The position numbers and the translations under genes are program-made. The notes under the pieces were generated by a model. The model had not been told where the DNA came from. It saw nothing but the letters and a program-made list of their open reading frames with translations, and ran no database searches. Of a stretch of DNA of 64,000 bases, positions 51,495 through 61,906 are shown in pieces. Source of the stretch: Albidovulum sp. (GTDB taxonomy: Bacteria > Pseudomonadota > Alphaproteobacteria > Rhodobacterales > Rhodobacteraceae); NCBI GenBank assembly GCA_020637635.1, contig JACKKB010000010.1:62001-126000 (forward strand), read 5' to 3'. Each line of letters opens with the position of its first letter. Within the stretch, counting starts at the first letter, position 1.

Positions 51495-52517
51495 ATGAAC
51501 AAACTGACGATCGCCCTTGCGGGCGCGACGGCCCTTGTGCCCGCCGGCGCAATGGCTGCGGAACTGAACCTGATCTGCTCGGCCGATGTCGTGGTCTGCG
51601 AAAAGATCGTCTCGGCGTTTCAGGCCGGGCATCAGGATGCCGCGGTGAACATGGTGCGCCTGTCTTCGGGCGAGGCCTATGCGAAGGTTCGCGCCGAATC
51701 CCGCAACCCGCAGACCGATCTCTGGTGGGCCGGAACCGGTGATCCGCATCTTCAGGCGGCCTCCGACCGGCTGACCGAGGAATACAAGTCGCCGATGCTC
51801 AACCAGCTCTATCCCTGGGCGGTCAGGCAGGCCGAGGTATCGGGCTACCGCACCGTGGGCGTCTATTCCGGGGCGCTCGGCTGGGGCTACAACAAGGACA
51901 TCTTCGCACAGAAGGGGATCACGCCGCCCGCGTGCTGGAAAGACCTTCTCGACCCGGCGCTGAAGGGCGAGATCGAGATCGCCGACCCGAACTCCTCGGG
52001 CACCGCCTACACTACGCTTGCCACGCTGGTTCAGCTGATGGGCGAGGACGAGGCCTTCGCCTATCTGAAGGCGCTGAACGGCAACATCGCGCAATACACC
52101 AAGTCGGGCTCTGCCCCGGTCAAGGCGGCGGCGCGCGGCGAGACCGGGCTCGGCATCGTCTTCCAGCATGACGCGGTTGCCCAGGCGGTGGCCGGTTTCC
52201 CGATCGTCGTCGGCTCCCCCTGCGAGGGGACGGGCTACGAGATCGGCTCGATGTCGATCGTGGCGGGAGGGCCGAACCCCGACGAGGCCAAGATCTTCTA
52301 CGACTGGGTGCTGACGCCCGAGGCGCAGGAACTGATGCCCGAGGCCGGGTCGTTCCAGATCCCGTCCAACAAGAACGCCAAGGTGCCCAAGGAAGCGCCC
52401 GACCTCGGCTCGATCAAGCTGATCGACTATGATTTTGCCACCTACGGGTCGTCGGAGAAGCGCAAGGCGCTGCTGGCGCGCTGGGATGCAGAGATCGGCG
52501 GTCACGCCACCGAATGA
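51495..52517 (+). CDS. Afu/Fbp-type periplasmic solute-binding protein
   Basis: A 340-residue binding protein of the iron/sugar-phosphate (FbpA/AfuA) class. A Sec signal peptide covers residues 1-22 (MNKLTIALAGATALVPAGAM, then AA). The mature part reads DLWWAGTGDPHLQAASDRL and GYRTVGVYSGALGWGYNKDI, and later ADPNSSGTAYTTLATLVQLM, as in AfuA-like proteins. The ATG at 51495 has GGAGG five bases upstream; the adjacent ATG at 51492 is too close. AfuA itself has been shown to bind hexose phosphates, not iron, in Actinobacillus. The divergent LacI regulator and the downstream phosphatase favour an organic phosphate ligand here. Confidence 0.88.
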   Translation: MNKLTIALAGATALVPAGAMAAELNLICSADVVVCEKIVSAFQAGHQDAAVNMVRLSSGEAYAKVRAESRNPQTDLWWAGTGDPHLQAASDRLTEEYKSPMLNQLYPWAVRQAEVSGYRTVGVYSGALGWGYNKDIFAQKGITPPACWKDLLDPALKGEIEIADPNSSGTAYTTLATLVQLMGEDEAFAYLKALNGNIAQYTKSGSAPVKAAARGETGLGIVFQHDAVAQAVAGFPIVVGSPCEGTGYEIGSMSIVAGGPNPDEAKIFYDWVLTPEAQELMPEAGSFQIPSNKNAKVPKEAPDLGSIKLIDYDFATYGSSEKRKALLARWDAEIGGHATE

Positions 52518-52522
52518 GCCTT

Positions 52523-52550
52523 GCGGGGCCGGCCGAGGCACCGGCCCCGC
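52523..52550 (+). terminator. Intercistronic hairpin after Afu-type binding-protein gene
   Basis: A perfect 10-base stem (GCGGGGCCGG with CCGGCCCCGC) around an 8-base loop starts five bases after the stop codon. It lies before the permease start at 52577, and no U-run follows. It matches the hairpins after the other three binding-protein genes. Confidence 0.65.
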
Positions 52551-52576
52551 CATGTCTTCACAGCCAGGCCAGGGTG

Positions 52577-54762
52577 ATGTCGCAGGACAATCGCAGGCTC
52601 GACTACACCCTTGCCGGGGCACTGGCGGTGCTCCTGCTGGTGCCCTGGTATCGGGTGCGGGGCGGATTCTTCAGCTTCGACTGGCCTGGCGAGCTTGCCG
52701 GCAAGCATGACCTCTGGCCGGCGATGGCGCAGGCGGTGACCGGGCGCTGGCAGATCTGGCCCGTCCTTCTTCTGCTGGCGCTGGCCGCGGTCCAGAGGCT
52801 GGTCCGCGCGCCCGGGGCGGCGCGGGGAAGGGCGCTCGCCGTCATCGGCGCGGCCGGCCTCGGCTGGATGATGCTCGAGGGCATGTCGATCGGGCTGCGC
52901 GGCTGGAACTGGGGTCTTCTGGAGACGCTCTTCGGCGCCGCCGCCGGCCAGCCCGCATTCGGCGCCGGCGCGCTGTCACTCGGCCTGGTGTTCACGCTGC
53001 TGATCGCCTTCGGCCTGGCCGAGCGCGGGGCGCTCAAGGGGGACGCCTTCGTTCTCGGCGCGATTTCGGTTCTGGTCCTGCTGGTCGCGACCTTCGTCTT
53101 CTACCCGATCGTGTCGATGTTCACCGGCGCGTTTCAGGATTTCGACGGCTCCTTCACGACCGAGGGGGTGACGCGCAACCTCATCGATCCCAAGATCTGG
53201 TCGCTCTCCTGCCTGGCGGGGGGCTATTGCGGCGTCGCCTGGCGCACCTTCTTCCTGGCCGTCGCAACCGCGACGGGGACGACCGTGCTCGGCCTCGCCT
53301 TCGCGCTCGTGGCCACGCGCACGGGCTTTCCGTTCAAGAAGTCCCTGCGGCTGCTGACGGTGCTGCCGATCATCACGCCGCCCTTCGTCGTCGGCCTGGC
53401 GCTGACGTTGATGCTCGGCCGCGCCGGGGTGGTCACGCAATGGATCGAGACCCTGACGGGGTTCGAACTCGGGCGCTGGCTCTACGGCCTGGCCGGGATC
53501 TGGATCGCGCAGATGCTGAGTTTCACGCCGATCTCCTTCCTGATCCTGATCGGCGTGGTGGACGGGATCAGCCCCTCCATGGAGGAAGCCAGCCAGACCC
53601 TGCGTTCGGATCGCTGGCGCACGTTCCGCAAGGTCTCGCTGCCGCTGATGGCGCCCGGGCTGGCGAATGCGTTCCTGATCGGCTTCATCGAGTCGATGGC
53701 CGATTTCGGCAATCCCCTGGTGCTGGGCGGGTCGGGCGGCGTGCTCTCGACCGAGATCTTCTTTGCCGTGGTCGGCGCGCAGAACGACCCCGCGCGGGCC
53801 GCGGTGCTGGCCTCGATTCTCCTGATCTTCACGCTTTCGGCCTTTCTGGCGCAACGGCTCTGGCTTGCCGGGCGCAACTTCGCCACCGTCGGCGGCAAGG
53901 GCGACGGCGGGCGCCACGCGCTGCTTCCGGCCCGGGTATCCGGCCCGGTCACCTGTATCGTCGTCGTCTGGGGGGGCTTTACCGTCGCGGTCTATGCGCT
54001 GATCCTGTTCGGCGGCTTCGTGCGGATCTGGGGGCTCGACCATTCGCTGACGCTCGAACACTACCAGCGCGCCTTCGGCATCGCCTTCGATGGCGGGGTG
54101 CGCTGGACCGGAGTGGCCTGGAACAGCTTCTGGACGACGATGAAGATCGCGCTGCTGGCCGCGCCGCTCACCGCCGCGGTGGGCCTGATGACCGCCTGGC
54201 TCATCGTGCGGCAGCACTTCCCGGGCCGCGCCGCCTTCGAATTCGCGTTGATGATGAGCTTCGCCATTCCCGGCACGGTGATCGGGATCAGCTACATCAT
54301 GGCCTTCAACCTGCCGCCGGTGCAGATGACGGGCTCCGCCGCGATCCTCATCGCCTGCTTCGTCTTTCGCAACATGCCGGTCGGCGTGCGCGGCGGCGTC
54401 GCGGCCATGGCGCAGCTCGACGGGTCGCTCGACGAAGCCTCGCTCACGCTCGGGGCGGGGTCGGGGCGCACCATGCGCCGGGTGATCCTGCCGCTGATGC
54501 GGCCGGCGATCCTCGCGGCACTGGTCTACAGCTTCGTGCGCGCGATCACCTCGATCTCGGCGGTGATCTTCCTTGTCAGCGCCAAATACAACATGGCCAC
54601 CGCCTATATCGTCGGGCTGGTCGAGAACGGCGAATACGGCATCGCGATCGCCTATTCCTCGGTGCTGATCGTGGTGATGATCTCGATCATCGGCGGGTTC
54701 CAGCTTCTGGTCGGGGAACGGCAGATGCGGCGGCGGGAGAACGGGATGAAGGAAGCCAGGGC

Positions 54763-54766
<4 letters not shown>
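52577..54766 (+). CDS. Two-domain ABC transporter permease (AfuB/FbpB-type)
   Basis: A 729-residue permease containing two fused transmembrane domains, as in AfuB/FbpB. The first EAA loop reads MEEASQTLRSDRWRTFRKVS and the second LDEASLTLGAGSGRTMRRVI. About twelve or more hydrophobic helices are visible, including an extra set at the N terminus. The start at 52577 is preferred over the in-frame ATG at 52514, because the intercistronic hairpin lies between them. The ATPase gene overlaps its end by four bases. Confidence 0.9.
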
Positions 54767-55821
<1,055 letters not shown>

Positions 55822-55832
55822 CGGAGGCATCC

Positions 55833-56636
55833 ATGACACGCGACATCGGCACCCGGCTCGACCGGGCGATCGAGATCGCCAGACAGGCCGGCGCCCTGGC
55901 GCTGGAGCACTTCAACCACCGCGACCGGCTGGTGATCGAGACCAAGCGCCATGCCTCGGACCTGGTCTCGCAAGCCGATCGCGCGGTCGAGGTCCTGATC
56001 CGCGAGGCGCTGTCGGCGTCGTTTCCCGACGACGCCCAGCTTGGCGAGGAACACGGCGCCAGCCCGGGAAGCTCGGGGCTGACCTGGGTGATCGACCCGA
56101 TCGACGGCACCGCCCCCTATCTTGGCGGCCTGCCGGGCTGGTGCGTGTCGATCGGCGCCTGCGACGCCGAGGGTCCGGTGATCGGGGTGATCTTCGCCCC
56201 GGTGCTGGGCGAGCTTTTCTCCGCCGCGCGCGGGCGGGGGGCAAGGCTGAACGGCGTGCCGATCTCGGCCATGCCGGGCGATCTGAGGTCGGGCCTTCTC
56301 GGCATCGGCGCGAATGACCGTGTGCCGGCGGCGCGGGTCGGCGAGATGCTGACGGCGCTGATGGAGGCCGACGCGGCCTGGGTGCGCTACGGATCGGGCG
56401 CGCTGATGCTGGCCTGGGTCGCGGGCGGCCGGCTCATCGGCTATTGCGAACCGCGGATGAGTGCCTGGGACTGCATGGCGGGCTATGCGCTGATCCTCGA
56501 GGCCGGGGGCAGGGTGCTCGACTTTCCGCAAGGCGAGGCGATGCGCCTGCCCGCCCCGGTCCTGGGCGCCTCTCCAGGCGCCTTCGCCGAGCTGGAACGG
56601 CTGTGCCGGTTTTCCGAGACGGCGCACTGGCGCTGA
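55833..56636 (+). CDS. Inositol monophosphatase-family phosphatase
   Basis: A 267-residue Mg-dependent phosphatase of the inositol monophosphatase/HisN superfamily. The metal-site motifs are the Glu in LGEEHGAS, WVIDPIDGTAPYLGGLPGW near residue 85, and WDCMAGYALILEAGG near residue 212. The start at 55833 is preferred for ACGGAGG six bases upstream; an in-frame ATG at 55818 overlaps the ATPase stop and is an alternative. As the last gene of an importer operon under a LacI regulator, it may dephosphorylate the imported compound. Histidinol-phosphate or inositol phosphate are other possible substrates. Confidence 0.9.
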   Translation: MTRDIGTRLDRAIEIARQAGALALEHFNHRDRLVIETKRHASDLVSQADRAVEVLIREALSASFPDDAQLGEEHGASPGSSGLTWVIDPIDGTAPYLGGLPGWCVSIGACDAEGPVIGVIFAPVLGELFSAARGRGARLNGVPISAMPGDLRSGLLGIGANDRVPAARVGEMLTALMEADAAWVRYGSGALMLAWVAGGRLIGYCEPRMSAWDCMAGYALILEAGGRVLDFPQGEAMRLPAPVLGASPGAFAELERLCRFSETAHWR

Positions 56637-57310
56637 CATGGCGCCGGCAAGGGGGCCGGCGGTGAACCCGGCCGGCCCCTTGCGGCGTTTCTCGACCGGA
56701 TCGTGACCGTCCGCCTGCCGATTTGCCGGAGGCCGGCCCACTCCATGCCGATGCTGTCGAACTGCCTCGCAAACCACTGATCCACAGAGGGATTTCGTGC
56801 TCAGGCGCTAGGGGCGGACGCATTTCGAGAGCAGTGATTCCAAAGGGATGTTGCCAGTGTTCGCGGTGCACGGCATCGGGCTGGTCAAGGCTCGCTGCAA
56901 GGGTGCCGACGCCGCCGGGCAAGCGCGTTCATGGGCGGTCGGCGGTCACGCAACCGGACGGTCCGGACACGGCCCGGGACGTTCGATCCCAAGGTCCGAG
57001 AGCCACTCCGGTCGCTGACGGCATCGCGGACGGGTTGCACGGAGGTTCGCCCTTCGCATGCACGCCGTTGCTCTGACCCCTGCTGCTGATCGCGGCCGAT
57101 CTGGTTGCGGCGACCGGCAGCCATCGGGCCCTGCCCGCGGCGGGTGGTGCGCCCCCGGGGGCGCTGCACATGGGGACGACACGCCTTTCAGACAACCTGA
57201 CCCGCCATGAACTCTTTGACAGAACGCCAGTGTCGCAGTTCAATCCGCCCGACTGGCCTGGTCTCGGCTCTTGAAGACGATCGGCCGGTGTTGCGGAACG
57301 TGTTGAACCC
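56637..57310. other. Long stretch with no recognised gene
   Basis: Apart from a terminator-like hairpin at 56647-56683, this 674-base region shows only GC-rich open frames without protein-like character on either strand. It runs directly into an EamA relic, so it may be decayed coding sequence whose origin is no longer readable. Confidence 0.5.
56647..56683 (+). terminator. Terminator-like hairpin after the phosphatase gene
   Basis: GCAAGGGGGCCGGC and GCCGGCCCCTTGC form a 13-base stem with one bulged G and a 10-base loop. It starts 10 bases after the phosphatase stop codon and is followed by GGCGTTTCTC. It probably ends the Afu-type operon. Confidence 0.7.
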
Positions 57311-57718
57311 ATGGGTCAGCTTTTGGCGGTCTGGCAGTTTCGGGCATTCATGGCTGCGATCTTTGCGGCGCCGAGAGCCGTTCCCGCCAGGTTGGGCGTG
57401 GATGTGCCGGGCCCGGATCTCGCAGCCTCTGTGAGGACGAGCATCGGTGCAACGGTCCCCGGTGCCATTCCGTGGTTCCGTGGCAAGACATCGGAACTGG
57501 CCCGCATCAATCTCGGGGCTGGCGCCGCTCCGGTTCTGTCGGGCCTTGCGAAGGGCGCATCCTGGCTGTGTCAACTCAGGGCCCTGAAGCCCGGGTCCGC
57601 GTCACGGGTGGCACCTGTCGACAAACCGGGCGTGGCGTTCGCGGCGGCGTTCGCGCCCCTTTTCCGTGGCGAAGGACGGTGGGTAACCGGAGGGTCGGGT
57701 ATTGCCCCTGGCCTGGCG
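57311..57718 (+). pseudogene. Decayed EamA/DMT-family transporter relic
   Basis: The plus-strand reading has the skeleton of a short (about 140-residue) EamA protein: MGQLLAVWQFRAFMAAIFAA, then LAASVRTSIGATVPGAI, then VLSGLAKGASWLCQLRALKP and SRVAPVDKPGVAF. Intact relatives have hydrophobic helices at these places. Here prolines, arginines and glycines interrupt them, and the last helix is lost after LFRGE. There is no good ribosome-binding site. The frame stays open to 57862, but this is expected by chance at this GC content. I read it as a pseudogene; a strongly diverged small gene is the alternative. Confidence 0.55.
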
Positions 57719-57867
57719 GAGCGGCCATCATCGCGGCAAGCTGGGACCGGCCGGCGCGCGCGTGACACTCCGGAACATGCGCTTGCCAGACGCTCCCGGG
57801 CCCTCCTGGCCAAGGAACGCGCACGAATGTGGCAGCAGGCGGTTGCGCCCGCGGGAAGGTGATCGAG

Positions 57868-59769
57868 ATGACCGACGGCACAGCGAAGATGGACACCCCG
57901 GAGGAGGGCGGGCGCCCTCTCGCGGTCACGGCGCTGGCCGCGCTCGGGGTCGTCTATGGCGACATCGGCACCAGTCCGATCTACGCCTTCAGGCAGGTGT
58001 TCAGCGGCGAGAGGTCAATCCCGGCGACGCACGATCACGTTCTCGGCGTGCTGTCGCTGATCTTCTGGGCGCTCATCATCGTCGTCACCATCAAATACCT
58101 GCTTTTCGTGCTGAAGGCGGACAATGGCGGCGAGGGAGGGATCATCGCGCTCGTCGCGCTGCTGAACCCGTGGTCCGCCGCGCCCGGAACGCCCCGCAAC
58201 ATCCTGATGATCATGGGCCTGTTCGGCGCGGCACTCCTGTTCGGCGACGGCACGATCACGCCGGCGATCTCGGTCCTGAGCGCGGTCGAGGGGCTTCAGG
58301 TGGAAAACCCAGCTTTCGGGCCCTATGTCGTGCCGATCACCATAGCCATCCTGCTCGCGCTCTTCTCGATCCAGAGCCGCGGCACGGCACGGATCGGGGC
58401 GATCTTCGGGCCGGTCATGCTGATCTGGTTCGTCGCACTCGGCCTGATGGGGATCGGCGGCATCCTTCATGAGCCGCGCGTCTTCGCGGCCCTCATGCCG
58501 ACCCATGCCGTCCGGTTCGTGACGGAGAACGGTCTTCTTGGTTTCGTCGTGCTGGGCACCGTCTTTCTGGCCGTCACCGGGGCCGAGGCGCTTTACGCTG
58601 ATCTCGGCCATTTCGGGCGCGCACCGATCAGGCTTGCCTGGCTTGTCGTGGCCCTTCCCGCCCTTGTCCTGAACTATTTCGGACAGGGCGCGGTGGTGTT
58701 GAGCGATCCCGCGAGCGCCGAACACCCCTTCTATCAGCTCGGCCCCGACTGGGCCCACTATCCGCTGGTGGGGCTGGCAACGGTCGCCACGATCATCGCC
58801 TCGCAGGCGGTCATCTCGGGCGTGTTCTCGCTGACGCGCCAGGCAATACTTCTGGATCAACTGCCGGCCATGAAGATCATCCAGACCGACCGTCACCAGA
58901 TCGGCCAGATCTACATCCCCGTGGTGAACTGGGTGCTGATGATTGCCACGATCGGTCTGGTGCTGGGATTCCGCACCTCCGGCAATCTCGGCGCGGCCTA
59001 TGGCCTGGCCGTTGCCGCCGACATGGTGATCACCTCATGCCTGGCCTTTTTCGTGGCCAAGCGGTTCGGCTGGAACCCCTGGCTTGCCGGGGCGCTTGCC
59101 GCATCCTTCCTGATTGTCGACCTCGTTTTCCTCATCGCCAACGCGTTCAAGTTTCTCGACGGCGGCTGGTATCCGGTTCTGGTCGCCAGCCTGATCTTCG
59201 CGGTCATGGCGATCTGGCGTGGCGGGGTCAGAGGATTGCGCGAAAGAAATCTGGCCGATCGGCAACCGATCGAGACCTATCTTGCCGAGATCGCCAAGTC
59301 CCGCCCGAAGACCGTCCCCGGCACCGCCGTCTTTCCCACGGCACAGATCAAGGCCACACCTTCGGCACTCCTCAGGATCATGGAACACATGCCGGTCATT
59401 CATGAAAGAACCGTCATCCTGAACGTCAGCATCCAGGACGTGCCGCGGGTCGCGGGCGCCGATCGCGTGGAGTTGACCGAACTTGCGCCCGGCATTCATC
59501 GGGTCGTCCTGCGCTACGGATTCATGCAGATCCCGAACGTGCCGGTCGGTTTGCGGCTTTGCGCTCGATTCGGGCTGGAGATCGACACCGATGCCGCGAC
59601 CTATTTCGTCGGTCTCGACGACGTCCGCCTCGACGATGCGCCGTCGCTCGCGGGAAGGTTCGCGGCGCATGTCTTCGCGTTCCTCTGGCGCAATGCCGAA
59701 CGCCTGTCAGACCTGCACAGCCTGCCACCGGAACGCAGCGTGGTTATCGGCAAGCGGCTGAGCATATGA
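57868..59769 (+). CDS. kup: Kup/Trk-type low-affinity potassium uptake protein
   Basis: A 633-residue potassium-proton symporter of the Kup/HAK/KT family. The N-terminal signature is LGVVYGDIGTSPIYAFRQVF (about residues 24-43). About twelve hydrophobic helices follow, including the conserved GGEGGIIALVALL, LFGDGTITPAISVLSAVEG and TGAEALYADLGHFGR. A cytoplasmic C-terminal tail of about 170 residues ends in SVVIGKRLSI. The start at 57868 is chosen for the GGAAGG nine bases upstream; an in-frame ATG at 57829 lacks one. It is flanked on both sides by decayed genes. Confidence 0.95.
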   Translation: MTDGTAKMDTPEEGGRPLAVTALAALGVVYGDIGTSPIYAFRQVFSGERSIPATHDHVLGVLSLIFWALIIVVTIKYLLFVLKADNGGEGGIIALVALLNPWSAAPGTPRNILMIMGLFGAALLFGDGTITPAISVLSAVEGLQVENPAFGPYVVPITIAILLALFSIQSRGTARIGAIFGPVMLIWFVALGLMGIGGILHEPRVFAALMPTHAVRFVTENGLLGFVVLGTVFLAVTGAEALYADLGHFGRAPIRLAWLVVALPALVLNYFGQGAVVLSDPASAEHPFYQLGPDWAHYPLVGLATVATIIASQAVISGVFSLTRQAILLDQLPAMKIIQTDRHQIGQIYIPVVNWVLMIATIGLVLGFRTSGNLGAAYGLAVAADMVITSCLAFFVAKRFGWNPWLAGALAASFLIVDLVFLIANAFKFLDGGWYPVLVASLIFAVMAIWRGGVRGLRERNLADRQPIETYLAEIAKSRPKTVPGTAVFPTAQIKATPSALLRIMEHMPVIHERTVILNVSIQDVPRVAGADRVELTELAPGIHRVVLRYGFMQIPNVPVGLRLCARFGLEIDTDAATYFVGLDDVRLDDAPSLAGRFAAHVFAFLWRNAERLSDLHSLPPERSVVIGKRLSI

Positions 59770-59789
59770 TCTGGTTCCGCCTGAATGCG

Positions 59790-60690
59790 GACGACGATCA
59801 CGTGGGCGAACCGCTCGGCAACGCACCGGTTGCCACGGCCGTCGGTCGCCGAAGGCCGCGGGGGTCGGGTTCGGGGCCGGGGCGAAACTGGCAAGATAGA
59901 GGCGCAAGTCGCGCCCGTGGTCGAGATCGTTCGTGTTCCAAGCCCCGAAAGATCGACGATGGCGAAAATTCCGATCCGGAACAGATCGGGGAAGCGCCGC
60001 AAAGGGCCGAGCCGCAAGAGCCGGGTCCTGACCATCGGGATCATCCTCGACACCCGCATCTGCAACAACATGGCCGTGATCCAGGCAGAGCCCGACGCAA
60101 CATGCAGCCCGTTGAGTGACGCCAGGCCCCGGCCCGCCGGCCAGACCCGCGGAATTGCCGATGGTGACGTTGGGTGCGATCATCAGCCCGAGCGACAGGA
60201 TCGCCCGCCCGGCCAGTGGCCTTGTCGGGCGTTCGCGGGACGCTGCAGACCAGCGACACCTCCTCGGCGATCCCGGTTTCGACACCGTTGGGGAGACCGA
60301 CCTCGATCCGGTCACCGAGGCGGAACGGTTGGTAGAGCACAAGGCTCAGCGCGGCGACGAGGTTGGCCAGTGTCGACTGCGCCGCCAGTCCGATCACGAT
60401 CGACGCGACGGAATCGCTCGCCGGCAGCGCGGTGCCCAGCTTGGCCAGTGACGGGACCGTATGCGCATAGGACATGGCGATGAAAATCCACGCGAAGCCC
60501 TGCGCGAACGTCGCCAGGAGCCCGGCGCTCAGACGGTCCAGCCGGCCATCCCCGTCATGCGCGATCATCAGCCGCACGGCGCGCCGCAACAGAAGTGACA
60601 GGAGAACCGCGACAGCGAAGAACACGAGCAAGAGAAGCAGTGCGCCCGTAAGGCGGCCGGGATCGAACAGCAGTGCGAACTCCTCCTGTC
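59790..60690 (-). pseudogene. Frameshifted mechanosensitive channel (MscS family)
   Basis: The minus strand carries the pore and beta domain start of an MscS channel: VIGLAAQSTLANLVAALSLV, then YQPFRLGDRIEVGLPNGVET and GIAEEVSLVCSVPRTPD. About position 60220 the reading breaks. The continuation RAILSLGLMIAPNVTIGNSA, matching the MscS segment after that point, lies in another frame. A remnant of the C-terminal domain (CCVGLCLDHG) follows in that second frame and then fades. The N-terminal end has no normal start codon: a TGA lies just upstream and only a TTG at 60631 is available. A sequencing error could explain one shift but not the missing start. Confidence 0.65.
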
Positions 60691-60700
60691 AGGACAGGAG
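60683..60700. terminator. Short perfect inverted repeat downstream of the patatin gene
   Basis: CTCCTGTC and GACAGGAG form an 8-base inverted repeat with a 2-base centre, eight bases beyond the patatin gene's stop on the minus strand. It could be a weak terminator for that gene or a remnant of the promoter of the MscS relic. Confidence 0.4.
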
Positions 60701-60708
60701 AGTTTGCG

Positions 60709-61848
60709 TCATTTCGCCTCCAGAAACCCGGTGCCGATCGGCGGCCCGGCCTCCCAGGCGCCGGCCCGGCCCTTGACCTGACCAAGGGCGAACGCGGCCT
60801 GCATGTAGTTCGGGTCGAAGGGGATGCGCCGGTTGCTCGGGATCGCGCGGTCGATATAGGCGAGCCGGAAGGTCGCCCGGTTCCGGCGCGCGAATTCGGC
60901 AAGATCAGTCACGATGTCCGAGGCATTCGACTTTTCCAGCGACTCGAGCGCGCGTTCCGCGATGCGGATGGATTGCTGCGGTATCACGTTGAATCTGGGT
61001 GCGAGTTCCGCGTTGACGATGACATGGATGTCGGGGCGCAGGCCGCCGAGGGTCGTATCCGGTTGATAAGCCTCCGGCAGAAGATAGACCTGACGCATTG
61101 CGCCGCCGTCGGCGTGCAGTTCCTCGAAGGCACGGTCGTTGCCGGTGACGGCGATCCGGACCGGCGGGAAGATCGCCGGAATGCTTGCCGACGCCTCGAG
61201 GACATCCCCGATCAGGCGCACCCTGTCGGGCCGGTCCGACGCCGCGATGGCGCCGATATCCCAGACGACGCTGCGCTGCGCGTCGAGATTCGTGGTGACG
61301 ATGAGCAGGCGCGCGCCGGCGCGATGCCGCGCGGCGATCCTTTCCACGAGCGCGTCGTCGAGATGCGCGTCGATCAGCGCCCTCAGTTCCTTTGAAGGCA
61401 GTGCCCCCTGGCCGAAGACCCCTGCCAGAAGCGACCGGCTGCGATTGAGGCGTTCGACGGAGGCGGCGGTGAACAGGCTTGCGAGTTCACGGTCGGCAGA
61501 GGGGCCGACGAAGGCGAAGGGCGCCAGAAGCGCGCCGGCACTGACGCCGGTGACAAGATCGAATGCAGGCCGGTCGCCGCGCTCGCTCCAGCCGATCAGA
61601 ACGCCCGCCCCGAAGGCGCCACCGGCGCCGCCTGCGGAAAGGGCGAGCCAGCTTGCACGCCCGTCCGCGCCCAGGCCCGTTGGCAGGAAGTGGTCGCGTT
61701 GCCCGGCCAGTTCGGCGGCCGGCATGTCGGCGTAGAAACGGATTTCCTTGTATCCCGGCACCTCGGCGGCCATCTGATCGGCCAGTGTGTAGGGCGTTCG
61801 CTCGGGCGTGGCGCAACTGGCGATGAAGGCCACGAGGAACGGCAGCAT
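60709..61848 (-). CDS. Patatin-like phospholipase, predicted lipoprotein
   Basis: A 379-residue serine esterase of the patatin family. The start at 61848 gives a short signal MLPFLVAFIASC with a lipobox and Cys12 as the lipidated residue. A GTG at 61884 is an alternative with a longer n-region. The oxyanion region is LSAGGAGGAFGAGV. The nucleophile is Ser103 in GVSAG, and the catalytic aspartate is Asp247 in HADGGAMRQ. Such enzymes cleave acyl chains from phospholipids. It lies 58 bases after the rhomboid-like gene and may be transcribed with it. Confidence 0.85.
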   Translation of the reverse strand: MLPFLVAFIASCATPERTPYTLADQMAAEVPGYKEIRFYADMPAAELAGQRDHFLPTGLGADGRASWLALSAGGAGGAFGAGVLIGWSERGDRPAFDLVTGVSAGALLAPFAFVGPSADRELASLFTAASVERLNRSRSLLAGVFGQGALPSKELRALIDAHLDDALVERIAARHRAGARLLIVTTNLDAQRSVVWDIGAIAASDRPDRVRLIGDVLEASASIPAIFPPVRIAVTGNDRAFEELHADGGAMRQVYLLPEAYQPDTTLGGLRPDIHVIVNAELAPRFNVIPQQSIRIAERALESLEKSNASDIVTDLAEFARRNRATFRLAYIDRAIPSNRRIPFDPNYMQAAFALGQVKGRAGAWEAGPPIGTGFLEAK

Positions 61849-61906
61849 GCCCCGCCGTGCGCCGGCGCCAGCCGCGGTTTGCACACCCCTTTGCGGCAGC
61901 TGTGAC

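Noticed and set aside
51495..52517. Considered as a ferric-iron-binding protein (FbpA)
   Set aside because: The fold class fits, but the LacI regulator and the phosphatase point to an organic phosphate. The iron-ligand tyrosine pair could not be confirmed by eye.
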